64,000 nucleotides of DNA, from assembly GCA_942493035.1 (NCBI GenBank), contig OW818666.1, positions 1,984,001 to 2,048,000 of the forward strand, in the 5' to 3' direction. Shown here piece by piece: positions 34,834-42,683 of this stretch; position 1 is the first letter of the stretch; each line of letters begins with the position of its first letter. Both the position numbers and the translations under genes were made by a program. Under the pieces are notes generated by a model. It worked only from the letters and a program-made list of their open reading frames with translations. It had not been told where the DNA came from and did not search any database. This DNA comes from WRGT01 sp942493035. GTDB lineage: Bacteria > Spirochaetota > UBA4802 > UBA5550.

Positions 34834-35052
34834 TTACTTTTTTTCACAATCGCTATAGCATCTGGTCTTAACAGCTTCACAGGCGGCTTTTTTTGCTGCA
34901 TTTTTAACTGCTTTTCTTATACAGCTGTCGGATGTTTTATCGCAAGCAGATTTACAAACCAGCACCTGCGGATCAGGCTTCTCTACGCTTGAACATTGAG
35001 CAAGATTCATTACCAATAGAATTACTGACAGCAGAATAAAAACTCTTCCCAT
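34834..35052 (-). CDS. Small cysteine-rich lipoprotein with mirror-spaced cysteines
   Basis: 72 aa with a strong SD (GGAGG). A type II signal peptide ends in the lipobox LAQC with lipidated C20, so the protein is anchored to a membrane outside the cytoplasm. The mature part (21-72) has cysteines C33, C37, C44, C58, C65 and C69. The spacings are 3, 6, 13, 6 and 3 residues, a mirror-symmetric pattern that suits an antiparallel helical hairpin closed by three nested disulfides. The helices are lysine- and alanine-rich. No family is recognised. It stands alone between two B repeats. Confidence 0.85.
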   Translation of the reverse strand: MGRVFILLSVILLVMNLAQCSSVEKPDPQVLVCKSACDKTSDSCIRKAVKNAAKKAACEAVKTRCYSDCEKK

Positions 35053-35121
35053 ATAAGCCTCCAGACTTTTTTATTCAAAAAACATTCAACCTGTGATTTA
35101 TTAAACACTAAGTGTTTAGAC

Positions 35122-35219
35122 TTTAGCTTCTCTAAAGTAAAAAAACTCTTTTATTCAACCTCTGAAAGCAGCGGGGATAAAAATTGTTTTTTAAACTAAA
35201 ATCTAAGCTAATAATACTG
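35122..35219. repeat. B-family repeat, eroded copy
   Basis: TTAGCTTCTCTAAAGTAAAA, then TTTATTCAACCTCTGAAAGC and GCGGGGATAAAAATTG with TTTTTTAAACTAAAA, follow the B layout, but the core palindrome has decayed and the outer ends are unclear. Boundaries are approximate. Confidence 0.65.
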
Positions 35220-35260
35220 TTTTAATACTATATTTCAGCTGTTAAGTCAATATAAATTAC

Positions 35261-35896
35261 TTATAATCCGGGATATGCAGTCCAGTCTTCTTCATTGATT
35301 GTATAATCACCGAATACAGAGGGCGCCTTTTCTTTCAATATCATAAGCATCTGAAGGCAAACTCTTCGAATCTCCCACTGAGCGGCTTTCTCAAGCCTTA
35401 CATTAAAGACAGATCTAAGCTCTCTGAAATTTGCCGAAAAAACTATCTGGCTTTCAAGAGCATTGGGCAGAATGAATCTGGCATTTTCTTTCTTAATTCC
35501 CAGTTCGCGCAGCTTATTATATGTCTCTCTGGAATGTTCGATAAAATTTCTATACATCTCCAGGGCTTCACTGTTTCCAATTATTTCAGGCGGTACAATA
35601 TAATTGAACTCACCTTCATCTACATATCTCTGTGACTGTTGTGAAAAACTTGCTATTCGATGCCGCACTATCTGATGAGTAAAAGTCCTTGATGCACCAA
35701 GAATTCTAAACGAAGCTGTCGCATGTTCAAGAATTGAGTGGTGCCCCCTTTTTATTGCATTTCTGATAAAATTCCGTTCACTATCATCAGTCATTTTGGA
35801 TAATGAGAGATAACAGGTTCGCCCTGCTTCTTCAATCAGCTTTTCCGCATCAGGTGTAATTGCTAAAAGCACTACTTCCGGTTTATGTATTTCCAT
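35261..35896 (-). CDS. thyX: FAD-dependent thymidylate synthase ThyX
   Basis: 211 aa from ATG 35894-35896, with AGGA upstream; a GTG one codon earlier is possible. The ThyX motif is present as RHRIASFSQQSQRY, with HHSILEHATASF before it. It makes dTMP from dUMP with methylenetetrahydrofolate, NADPH and FAD. The length matches the family. It stands alone, flanked by B-family repeats on both sides. Confidence 0.95.
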   Translation of the reverse strand: MEIHKPEVVLLAITPDAEKLIEEAGRTCYLSLSKMTDDSERNFIRNAIKRGHHSILEHATASFRILGASRTFTHQIVRHRIASFSQQSQRYVDEGEFNYIVPPEIIGNSEALEMYRNFIEHSRETYNKLRELGIKKENARFILPNALESQIVFSANFRELRSVFNVRLEKAAQWEIRRVCLQMLMILKEKAPSVFGDYTINEEDWTAYPGL

Positions 35897-35932
35897 CACA
35901 GTCCTCTCATTAAATATCTACAAATCATATTA

Positions 35933-36052
35933 TCAGTATTTATTGCTTAACTTTTATGAATTAAAAAAAGCTTTACTATCCCCGCCGGAGGCGGCGGGGA
36001 TATATAATTTATATATTTTAGTATAAAATATATGTTCAAGTATTATTACTGA
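35933..36052. repeat. B-family ~120-bp inverted-repeat element
   Basis: It runs from TCAGTATTTATTGCTTAAC to TCAAGTATTATTACTGA around ATCCCCGCCGGAGGCGGCGG. The flanks contain ATCAT on both sides, but the duplication is not exact. It lies between the rnfD stop and the thyX start. A partial A-like fragment (ACTCACAAACTGGTGG, 36086-36101) follows just outside. Confidence 0.78.
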
Positions 36053-36137
36053 ATCATTTCGTAAATAAAACGAATATTTTTATATACTCACAAACTGGTG
36101 GAGATATATTATCTCCGGATTTTGAATATATAAAATT

Positions 36138-37205
36138 TTATAGCCCGAATACTTTCGGTTTTACAAATCTGTCAATCAGAGGGACAGAGGCGTTCATGAT
36201 TAATATTGCAAACATAACACCTTCAGTATAACCTCCGACAATTCTGATTAAAAATGTTATCAATCCGCAGCCTAATCCGAAAAGAAACAAACCCCTTCCG
36301 GACAATGGTGTTGTAACCATATCTGTCGCCATAAAAAATGCACCGAGAAAAAGACCGCCGGAAAACACATGTACCATAGTGACAAATCCAGGGATGGTAC
36401 TCCCCGTATTATAATAATATAAATAAGTCGCCAATGCCATAGAGCCTATAAATGCAGCAGGAACATGCCAGGAAATTATTTTCCGCCACATCAGAAAAAG
36501 CCCGCCGATGAGAATAAGAATAACCGAAGTCTCCCCGATACAGCCGCCGACATTACCGATCAGCATTGATTTAAGCAGATTATTATTAATAAAAAATTCA
36601 TATAAACCGTTGACCGGAATATTATAATCTTTTGCAAATCTTTCACTTTGATTTAATACAGTAAGAGGTGTAGCACCGGTTATAGCCAGAAATGCTTCAG
36701 AAGTAAATTTACCTGCAGTAATCAGCTTTTCAGCGATTACTGATCCTATTGGGAATATATGCCAGTTAGTTGTCATCTGAACCGGCCATACAATCATCAG
36801 AAATGCACGCCCGGCAAGTGCAGGATTAAAAAGATTAAGGCCCAATCCTCCAAAAAACTCTTTAAATACAACCACAGCAACAATCGTCCCTGCAGCAGGC
36901 ATCCAGAATGGTGAGTGTGGAGGTACACTCATACCTACAAGTAGACCTGTTATGACAGAAGACCCGTCAAGTGCCTTTATTTTCCTTTTCATCAGAAGCT
37001 GAACGATAAACTCTGCAGAAACACCGGACAACACACAAATGCCGAGTATATAAGCTGATTGAATACCAAATATATAAACAGAAAAAACAGCAGGCAGCAT
37101 AAGTACTGCAACTACTGTCCACATGATACTTTTAATACTATCGCCCGATTTTATGTGAGGCGGCGATGATAAAAACAGAAGAGAATTATCTTTAACTTCA
37201 GGCAT
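36138..37205 (-). CDS. rnfD: Rnf/Nqr electron-transport complex subunit D
   Basis: 355 aa from ATG 37203-37205 (AAAGGG upstream). About nine hydrophobic helices form an RnfD/NqrB membrane subunit. The covalent-flavin motif is TGATPLT, with T179 as the likely FMN-linked residue. It works in the ferredoxin:NAD+ oxidoreductase that pumps sodium ions or protons. The order rnfC-rnfD is standard, but downstream the chromosome continues with a B repeat and thyX. The usual rnfG, rnfE, rnfA and rnfB are not in this window, so the complex is either encoded at a second locus or incomplete. Confidence 0.92.
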   Translation of the reverse strand: MPEVKDNSLLFLSSPPHIKSGDSIKSIMWTVVAVLMLPAVFSVYIFGIQSAYILGICVLSGVSAEFIVQLLMKRKIKALDGSSVITGLLVGMSVPPHSPFWMPAAGTIVAVVVFKEFFGGLGLNLFNPALAGRAFLMIVWPVQMTTNWHIFPIGSVIAEKLITAGKFTSEAFLAITGATPLTVLNQSERFAKDYNIPVNGLYEFFINNNLLKSMLIGNVGGCIGETSVILILIGGLFLMWRKIISWHVPAAFIGSMALATYLYYYNTGSTIPGFVTMVHVFSGGLFLGAFFMATDMVTTPLSGRGLFLFGLGCGLITFLIRIVGGYTEGVMFAILIMNASVPLIDRFVKPKVFGL

Positions 37206-37218
37206 GTTTATCCCTTTA

Positions 37219-38541
37219 TTAATGTTTTTGCGTTGAAAGAGTCTCCTGCGCAATGTTTACGAAATTACTCAAAGGCCTTTTCGCCGGACAAACGTAAGAG
37301 CAGCAGCTGCACATTATACACGCTTCCGGATGAAATCCCGATAGCTTGTCGAATTTCCCCTTTTCTACTGCAATTCCAATATCACGCGGGATCAGACCTG
37401 CAGGGCAGACAGAAACGCATCTCCCGCATCTGATGCATGCACTATAGTCAGCGTGACAGGTCTCTTTATCTGACATGAATAGAATTCCGGAAGTACTTTT
37501 TACCACCGGCAGATCCATATTATCAGCTGATATTCCACGTAAAGGGCCGCCGATAACAATCTTTGACGGCACTCCCTTTAGTCCGCCACATTCATCCACT
37601 ATGTCTGAAATCATGGTTCCGAATCTTACTTTATAATTCCCGGGCTTTCTTATCATATCACCTGATATAGTAATCAGTCTATCAATCAAAGGTTTATTAA
37701 AAAGTACAGCTTCTCTTACTGCATATATAGTCCCGACATTAAGTACAACCACTCCTGAATTAATTGAAACTCCCGCTACAGGAACAACTCTCTTTAAAAC
37801 TGAATAAATCAACTGCTTCTCTGAACCTTGAGGATACTTTGAGCGGAGTTGTTTAATGATGATTTTTTCTTCAGGTTCGATTTTTTTTACTGCTTCACTT
37901 AATACTTTGACGGCGTGTTTTTTATTATCTTCAACTGCAATTATTGCTGTTTTAATCCCTATGATTTTCAGCGTAATCTGAATCCCTTCAATAATCTCAT
38001 GAGGATAGGTTTTCATCATCATATCATCTGCTGTTAAATAAGGCTCACTTTCAGCACCATTGATTATCAGGGTATCTATTTTACTGTCAGCGGGAATTGC
38101 TAATTTTGCTGCTGTCGGATAAGCGTCTCCACCCAATCCAGCTACTCCGCAATTTTTTACTATATTAAGAAGAACAGATCTGTCAATAGTCTTCCAATCG
38201 TTCACAGAGGTTGATGACGATCCTGTAGTTGTAAATGCACCTTCAGCTTCGATAACAACTGTTGACTGAGGAGCATTAGGATTCATGGATTCAACTATAT
38301 CAACAACCTTTCCAGGTACTGACGCATGAACATTAGCACTAATCATCCCCTGAGCTTCGCCGATGAGTTCTCCCTCACTGACGATATCGCCTTTTTTCAC
38401 TATTAATCTGGCAGCGGTACCTTCATGCTGCAGCATCGGGATATAACATATTTGAGGCACGGATAAATTTCCAATGCCTGCATTCATGGTAAGAGTTTTT
38501 CTCTGAGGAGGATGAATTCCCCCTCTAAAGGTGTTGAACAC
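37219..38541 (-). CDS. rnfC: Rnf electron-transport complex subunit C
   Basis: 440 aa with a GTG start two bases after the stop of the preceding Cys-rich gene. The N-terminal part has the glycine-rich NAD/FMN-binding region (GVAGLGGDAYPTAAKL, INGAESEPYLTADD). The C-terminal part has two [4Fe-4S] motifs: CIRCGRCVSVCPAG and CIMCSCCSYVCPAK. RnfC accepts electrons from, or gives them to, NAD(H) on the cytoplasmic face of the membrane complex. It forms an operon with the Cys-rich gene and rnfD. The opening FRGGIHPPQ is typical of RnfC. Confidence 0.95.
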   Translation of the reverse strand: MFNTFRGGIHPPQRKTLTMNAGIGNLSVPQICYIPMLQHEGTAARLIVKKGDIVSEGELIGEAQGMISANVHASVPGKVVDIVESMNPNAPQSTVVIEAEGAFTTTGSSSTSVNDWKTIDRSVLLNIVKNCGVAGLGGDAYPTAAKLAIPADSKIDTLIINGAESEPYLTADDMMMKTYPHEIIEGIQITLKIIGIKTAIIAVEDNKKHAVKVLSEAVKKIEPEEKIIIKQLRSKYPQGSEKQLIYSVLKRVVPVAGVSINSGVVVLNVGTIYAVREAVLFNKPLIDRLITISGDMIRKPGNYKVRFGTMISDIVDECGGLKGVPSKIVIGGPLRGISADNMDLPVVKSTSGILFMSDKETCHADYSACIRCGRCVSVCPAGLIPRDIGIAVEKGKFDKLSGFHPEACIMCSCCSYVCPAKRPLSNFVNIAQETLSTQKH

Positions 38542-38543
38542 GG

Positions 38544-38825
38544 CTATACATCCTTGGTGGAATAAATCTCGTCTTTAATAGGGAGTTCTTTTCTTAGATT
38601 CTTTATATACGGGAACAGTTCTCCGCACTCTTCGTAATATTCGCATTCATCCATAATTCTTCTTGCTACTGTAAAATATTTATAAAGTTTCTCTTCTCCG
38701 GATCGTTTAGACCACATCTTTTTAATACATTTAACTCTTAATACATATCTATCCGGTTCTGATTCATACTGTCTGATTACTATACACTGCATACAATTTG
38801 AGCAGAAAATTTTCTCTTTGGACAT
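38544..38825 (-). CDS. Cysteine-rich small protein cotranscribed with rnfCD
   Basis: 93 aa from ATG 38823-38825, with AAGGAG about nine bases upstream. An in-frame extension upstream lacks an SD. Cysteines C8, C11 and C14 (CSNCMQC) with C33, C61 and C67 could bind an Fe-S cluster or zinc. The rest is a short basic helical protein without a membrane segment. Its stop lies two bases before the rnfC GTG, so rnfC translation probably depends on it. I do not recognise the family; a role in assembly or control of the Rnf complex is an inference from position. Confidence 0.75.
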   Translation of the reverse strand: MSKEKIFCSNCMQCIVIRQYESEPDRYVLRVKCIKKMWSKRSGEEKLYKYFTVARRIMDECEYYEECGELFPYIKNLRKELPIKDEIYSTKDV

Positions 38826-38985
38826 TAAAATACTCCTTGGAAGTTCAGTAATTATACGACACAATACACAATATTACATTATTATGGGAAATTGCAGTAA
38901 TTTATAAATTAAGTTAATAATACTCCAATAGAAAGGATTTATACAAACAGTCAAGAAAAAAATAATTAACACCCATTTGCATATC

Positions 38986-39072
38986 CGAAGTAATCATAAA
39001 CTAGAGGCAAAAGTGATCTCCGCCGCGCCCGTGGCGCGGCGGAGATAAAATACCACTAGTTTCAGCAATCAC
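38986..39072. repeat. A-family element with perfect 8-bp direct repeats
   Basis: It starts CGAAGTAATCATAAACTAG and ends ACTAGTTTCAGCAATCAC with a long GC core (ATCTCCGCCGCGCC and return, CCGTGG at the turn). TGCATATC lies immediately outside on both sides (38978-38985 and 39073-39080), a perfect 8-bp target duplication. Length is 87 bp. Confidence 0.85.
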
Positions 39073-39081
39073 TGCATATCT

Positions 39082-39168
39082 TAACTGACCATAAACCGGG
39101 ACATTCACTCTCCGCTGCTGACTGAAGCGTGACGATGATTAATTTTAAAACCGGTTTATATGCAGTTA
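39082..39168. repeat. A-like inverted repeat with a different core
   Basis: TAACTGACCATAAACCGG (39082-39099) pairs with CCGGTTTATATGCAGTTA (39151-39168) at 16 of 18 positions. The arms match the A family, but the GC core is replaced by a different sequence (CACTCTCCGCTGCTGACT). It starts one base after the target duplication of the previous element. No flanking direct repeat was seen. Confidence 0.65.
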
Positions 39169-39221
39169 GAGCCTGTCTATTTGACCCGAAAAAAATGATT
39201 CTGATCATTTGTTTAAAAAAT

Positions 39222-39251
39222 AAAAAAGCTCCCATAGCAGGAAGCTTTTTT
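39222..39251 (-). terminator. Intrinsic terminator of the fliK-flgD-flgE operon
   Basis: AAAAAAGCTCCC faces GGAAGCTTTTTT around the loop ATAGCA. On the minus strand a U run follows the stem. It lies about 45 bases after the flgE stop. The A and T runs on both sides would let it act in both directions. Confidence 0.85.
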
Positions 39252-39295
39252 ATTTTTATATTCAATCATTATCTGATGTTAATTCAGCTTAATTT

Positions 39296-40669
39296 TTACC
39301 TCTTAAGAGATATTATCTCCTGAAGCATCTGATCTGCAGTTGTAATTGTTCTTGAGTTAGCCTGAAAACCTCTCTGTGTAACGATCATATCCGTGAACTG
39401 ATCCGAAAGATCCACGTTTGACATTTCAAGAGTACCTGCAACCATCTTACCACGTCCGGCTTCGGCAGCAGCTCCGATATTCGCCATACCTGAGTTATTA
39501 GATACTTCAAAGAGATTCTCGCCTGATGCAAGAAGACCCTGTGGATTTGTAAAAACCGCCATAGCCATCTGACCTATACTCTGCTTTGTACCGTTTGAAT
39601 AGACTCCGGTAATCAGACCTGAATTATCAATACTGAATGTTTCCATGTACCCCATTGCAAATCCATCCTGCTCAACAGCCTTGGTTGTTGATGTAGATGA
39701 AAACTGAGTAATACCTGAAAGCACACCAGCCTCTCCAAGATTTAGAGATATATTTCTTACCTGGGGATCCCCTTCCACTCTATAGTTAGCATTTATTGAA
39801 AGATTACCCTGATTCAGTTCATCGGGACTTGAACCATCACCGACTGAAATGAGCTTTCCATCGGGGCTGAATCTTAGATTTACTCTGCTTGAAGGATTAG
39901 ACTGATTATTCTGCCCCGCTCCGGCAGGAACATCAAGTGTAACAGGACTGTTTGCTCCGCTTATTGCAGCTGATGCTGTCCACTGGTTAAATCCGGTCTT
40001 CCAGAATGTCATAGTAAGCCGGTGAGTGCCGCCCAGATTATCATATGTATCAATACTTGTTGTAACAGCAGCTGAGGCTCTCATTCTTGAATTAGCTTCA
40101 GCCGGAACTATATTAGTTCTTGAATCAAGATTACATTTATATCGTATATTGTTAGTCTCTTTAGCATCAATTTTACTGTAAACCGGAACTATAACATCCT
40201 CGGTCGCACCATTAGCACGGACAACCTTCTGCCCGTTAGAATCGGTTGTAGCCATCCAGCCCTGAACCTTTAGTCCATTAGAAGGATTCACCAGTGTACC
40301 ATCTTTATCAATTCCAAAAGTACCCGATCTTGTATAGTACTTCTTTTCACCATCAGCAACAACAAAGAATCCGTCACCTGAAATAGCAACATCAGTCTGA
40401 TTCCCCGTTGTCTGAAGACTTCCCTGTGTAAAAATTCTGTCGATTGAGGCAATAGTCATCCCCAGACCAACCTGTTTCGGATTTATTCCCCCTCTGTTCT
40501 CTTCCGGTTTAGCAGCACCAGCCATAGTCTGGGAAAGCATGTCCTGAAATGTAACCCTTTGTGTTTTATAACCATAAGTATTTACATTCGATATATTATG
40601 ACCAACCACATCCATCCTGGTCTGATGATTTTTTAAACCTGAAACACCTGCAAAGAGTGAACGCATCAT
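39296..40669 (-). CDS. flgE: Flagellar hook protein FlgE (spirochaete type)
   Basis: 457 aa, a full hook protein. The N-terminal rod/hook motif is MMRSLFAGVSGLKNHQTRMD with GHNISNVNTYGYK. The C-terminal helix reads QRGFQANSRTITTADQMLQE. It forms the hook that joins the rod to the filament; export is by the flagellar type III system, with no signal peptide. K166 and C179 are 13 residues apart (K166 before IDAKETNNIRYKC), the spacing of the lysine and cysteine that form the lysinoalanine cross-link in spirochaete hooks. It is the last gene of fliK-flgD-flgE and is followed by a terminator. Confidence 0.96.
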   Translation of the reverse strand: MMRSLFAGVSGLKNHQTRMDVVGHNISNVNTYGYKTQRVTFQDMLSQTMAGAAKPEENRGGINPKQVGLGMTIASIDRIFTQGSLQTTGNQTDVAISGDGFFVVADGEKKYYTRSGTFGIDKDGTLVNPSNGLKVQGWMATTDSNGQKVVRANGATEDVIVPVYSKIDAKETNNIRYKCNLDSRTNIVPAEANSRMRASAAVTTSIDTYDNLGGTHRLTMTFWKTGFNQWTASAAISGANSPVTLDVPAGAGQNNQSNPSSRVNLRFSPDGKLISVGDGSSPDELNQGNLSINANYRVEGDPQVRNISLNLGEAGVLSGITQFSSTSTTKAVEQDGFAMGYMETFSIDNSGLITGVYSNGTKQSIGQMAMAVFTNPQGLLASGENLFEVSNNSGMANIGAAAEAGRGKMVAGTLEMSNVDLSDQFTDMIVTQRGFQANSRTITTADQMLQEIISLKR

Positions 40670-40727
40670 ATCGGATAACCCCTGTTTTTTTATATTGTCG
40701 TCAACTGGATACTTTTAAATAATCAGT

Positions 40728-41186
40728 TTAATTATTCTTTTCTTTAACATTTACAGAATGAATATTCTTCATAGAGACTTCTTCTTTGCCGACTCCAATC
40801 ATCAGCTCTTCACCTTTGTAGAATACTGAATTAACAATTCCTGTAACCGGTTTTTTCTGAACCGGATCATAAGCCTCTATCTCTTTACCTAATATTCCAT
40901 AAGCTTCAGCAGACTTGGCACTCATTACAAGGCTCTTCATCTCTTTGTTGAGATTTGACATCTGCTCAAGACTTGAAAACTGTGCCATCTGTGAAATAAA
41001 CTCTTTATCTTCCATAGGCTTTGTAGGATCCTGATGACGCAATTCTGTCACCAGAAGCTTAAGAAAAGAATCTTTACCAAGACCACTCTTCTCCCCCGGT
41101 TCACCTGTTTTGTTCTTTTTGTTAGCTTCACTTGCCTGAAGCGAAGTGTTAGCTTTTTCAAATGCTGTCATTTCATAAACCTGCAT
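40728..41186 (-). CDS. flgD: Flagellar hook capping protein FlgD
   Basis: 152 aa. The FlgD signature is LGKDSFLKLLVTELRHQDP, followed by MEDKEFISQMAQFSSLEQM and MKSLVMSAKSAEAYGILGKE. The usual C-terminal domain of longer FlgD proteins is missing; spirochaete FlgD proteins are short in this way. It caps the growing hook so that FlgE subunits assemble. Gaps: nine bases after fliK, 58 bases before flgE. Confidence 0.93.
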   Translation of the reverse strand: MQVYEMTAFEKANTSLQASEANKKNKTGEPGEKSGLGKDSFLKLLVTELRHQDPTKPMEDKEFISQMAQFSSLEQMSNLNKEMKSLVMSAKSAEAYGILGKEIEAYDPVQKKPVTGIVNSVFYKGEELMIGVGKEEVSMKNIHSVNVKEKNN

Positions 41187-41195
41187 AAATAACTC

Positions 41196-42683
41196 CTATA
41201 TTACCATATTGATATGACCGGTATGTGCAGCCGAATTAGAATTGTACTGTTCTGCCGCAGCAATAACCTCTTTATCTTTATTCATGAACGACAAAGATCT
41301 TAACTCTTCGTCATCCTTCTGTTTTAAATATTTTTCACGCTGATCATCTACATTAACACTGAACTCACCTACTGCAATACCGGCTTCTTCCATTTGTGTT
41401 TTCAGATCATTAAGACTATTCAAAAGCATGCTCTTTACATCTTCATTATCGACAAGAAACTTCCCGGTAATTACACCATTTTCCATAATAAGATTAACAT
41501 TTACATTTCCCAGTTCCTGCGGATTTAATTTTACAGTAAATGTACCATTACGGCTGTCACGGACTGATACTTTTGCTTTATCTATAATTTCCTGAAGGTT
41601 TTCTTTAAAGTCAGGCATTTTCTGATTATGTTCAATTCTATCAATTCCGGATTTTGATGAGAATTCAAGTTTTCCGCCATTATAGCTGAAGTTCTCACGG
41701 CCTGAATTTTTGTCTTTTCCTCCGCTTTTGTCTGAGGATGTATCATCTGAAATTGAAATTTTCTTTGTTAGTTGTTCATCAACAGTTACCGGGATAAGTT
41801 TTTTATCATTTTTAATCTCTTCACCCGATACAATTTTTGCTTCGTGCTTCACAATGTCTTTTGCTTTATTCTTTTTAATTCCTTCAATGATGTTTGACGC
41901 AAGCTCTTTCAGTTCCTTGTCACTTAAAGGCTGATGCTTATACAGTGATTTTCTATTATCTAATCCTTTAGCGATCTCTTTGCTTATCAACTCTTTCAGA
42001 TCTTTCATAAAGGGTTTTACACTGTCTGAATTGCTTTTATGATTTTTATCTGTTTCATTTTTTTTAGAAGAAGTTCCAAGTGAAATCTTATCTTTATCCT
42101 GTTTGAATTTCAGATTACTGAATAATTTTTCAAAACTTTCTTCTTCGGATTTTTTATTTCCGCTGAAAGCTGCTTTGATTATATCCAATAGATTTTTAAT
42201 ACTCTTCTCATCCTGAAGCTGATCGACTGAAAGCATCTCTTCCTCAGGCTCATCATCGCTATTTTTTTTACTTTTTATATCTTCAGATAAACTCTTAACT
42301 TTTTCAGCAGAATCTTCTTCTTCCGGTCCCTGTTTGGTTTCGATTTTTTGTTCTTTGCTTTCAGGCTCCTGCTTTTCTACTTTTTCTTTCTCTGCAGATT
42401 TTACCTGACGATTCTCGCCACTTTTTAAAACTTCAGTTTCCGAAATAGGTTTTTCCCGTTTTGGCTCTGCTGTTTCACTCTTAGTATTATTTCTTGCATT
42501 ATCAGCATACTGTTCATTTGTATTAACTGCGCGGCTTCTTTTATCATCGAAATTAGATTTTTCCAGCACCATTGCAAAAAAATCAGTTCCAGGTTTTTTA
42601 GATGTAAAATCTGAACTTTCTTTATCTGGTGATTTTAAAAGATTTATGATACTATTCTGGTTCACTTTAACATGATCTAACAT
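41196..42683 (-). CDS. fliK: Flagellar hook-length control protein FliK
   Basis: 495 aa from ATG 42681-42683 with GAGG five bases upstream; an in-frame extension upstream is unlike the family. The N-terminal 380 residues are lysine-, glutamate- and serine-rich and low in complexity, as usual for FliK. The conserved hook-length domain is near the C-terminus: NGTFTVKLNPQELGNVNV, then MLLNSLNDLKTQMEEAGI. FliK measures hook length and switches the export substrate from hook to filament proteins. It is the first gene of the fliK-flgD-flgE operon. Confidence 0.9.
   Translation of the reverse strand: MLDHVKVNQNSIINLLKSPDKESSDFTSKKPGTDFFAMVLEKSNFDDKRSRAVNTNEQYADNARNNTKSETAEPKREKPISETEVLKSGENRQVKSAEKEKVEKQEPESKEQKIETKQGPEEEDSAEKVKSLSEDIKSKKNSDDEPEEEMLSVDQLQDEKSIKNLLDIIKAAFSGNKKSEEESFEKLFSNLKFKQDKDKISLGTSSKKNETDKNHKSNSDSVKPFMKDLKELISKEIAKGLDNRKSLYKHQPLSDKELKELASNIIEGIKKNKAKDIVKHEAKIVSGEEIKNDKKLIPVTVDEQLTKKISISDDTSSDKSGGKDKNSGRENFSYNGGKLEFSSKSGIDRIEHNQKMPDFKENLQEIIDKAKVSVRDSRNGTFTVKLNPQELGNVNVNLIMENGVITGKFLVDNEDVKSMLLNSLNDLKTQMEEAGIAVGEFSVNVDDQREKYLKQKDDEELRSLSFMNKDKEVIAAAEQYNSNSAAHTGHINMVI

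Larger units (their letters stand above)
38826..39295. other. Intergenic region with two adjacent A-like elements and the flgE terminator
   Basis: The gap lies between the Cys-rich rnf gene start and the flgE stop (both minus strand). It contains a complete A element (38986-39072), an A-like inverted repeat directly after it (39082-39168), and the flgE terminator (39222-39251). No gene is seen; the remaining sequence is AT-rich. Confidence 0.65.
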
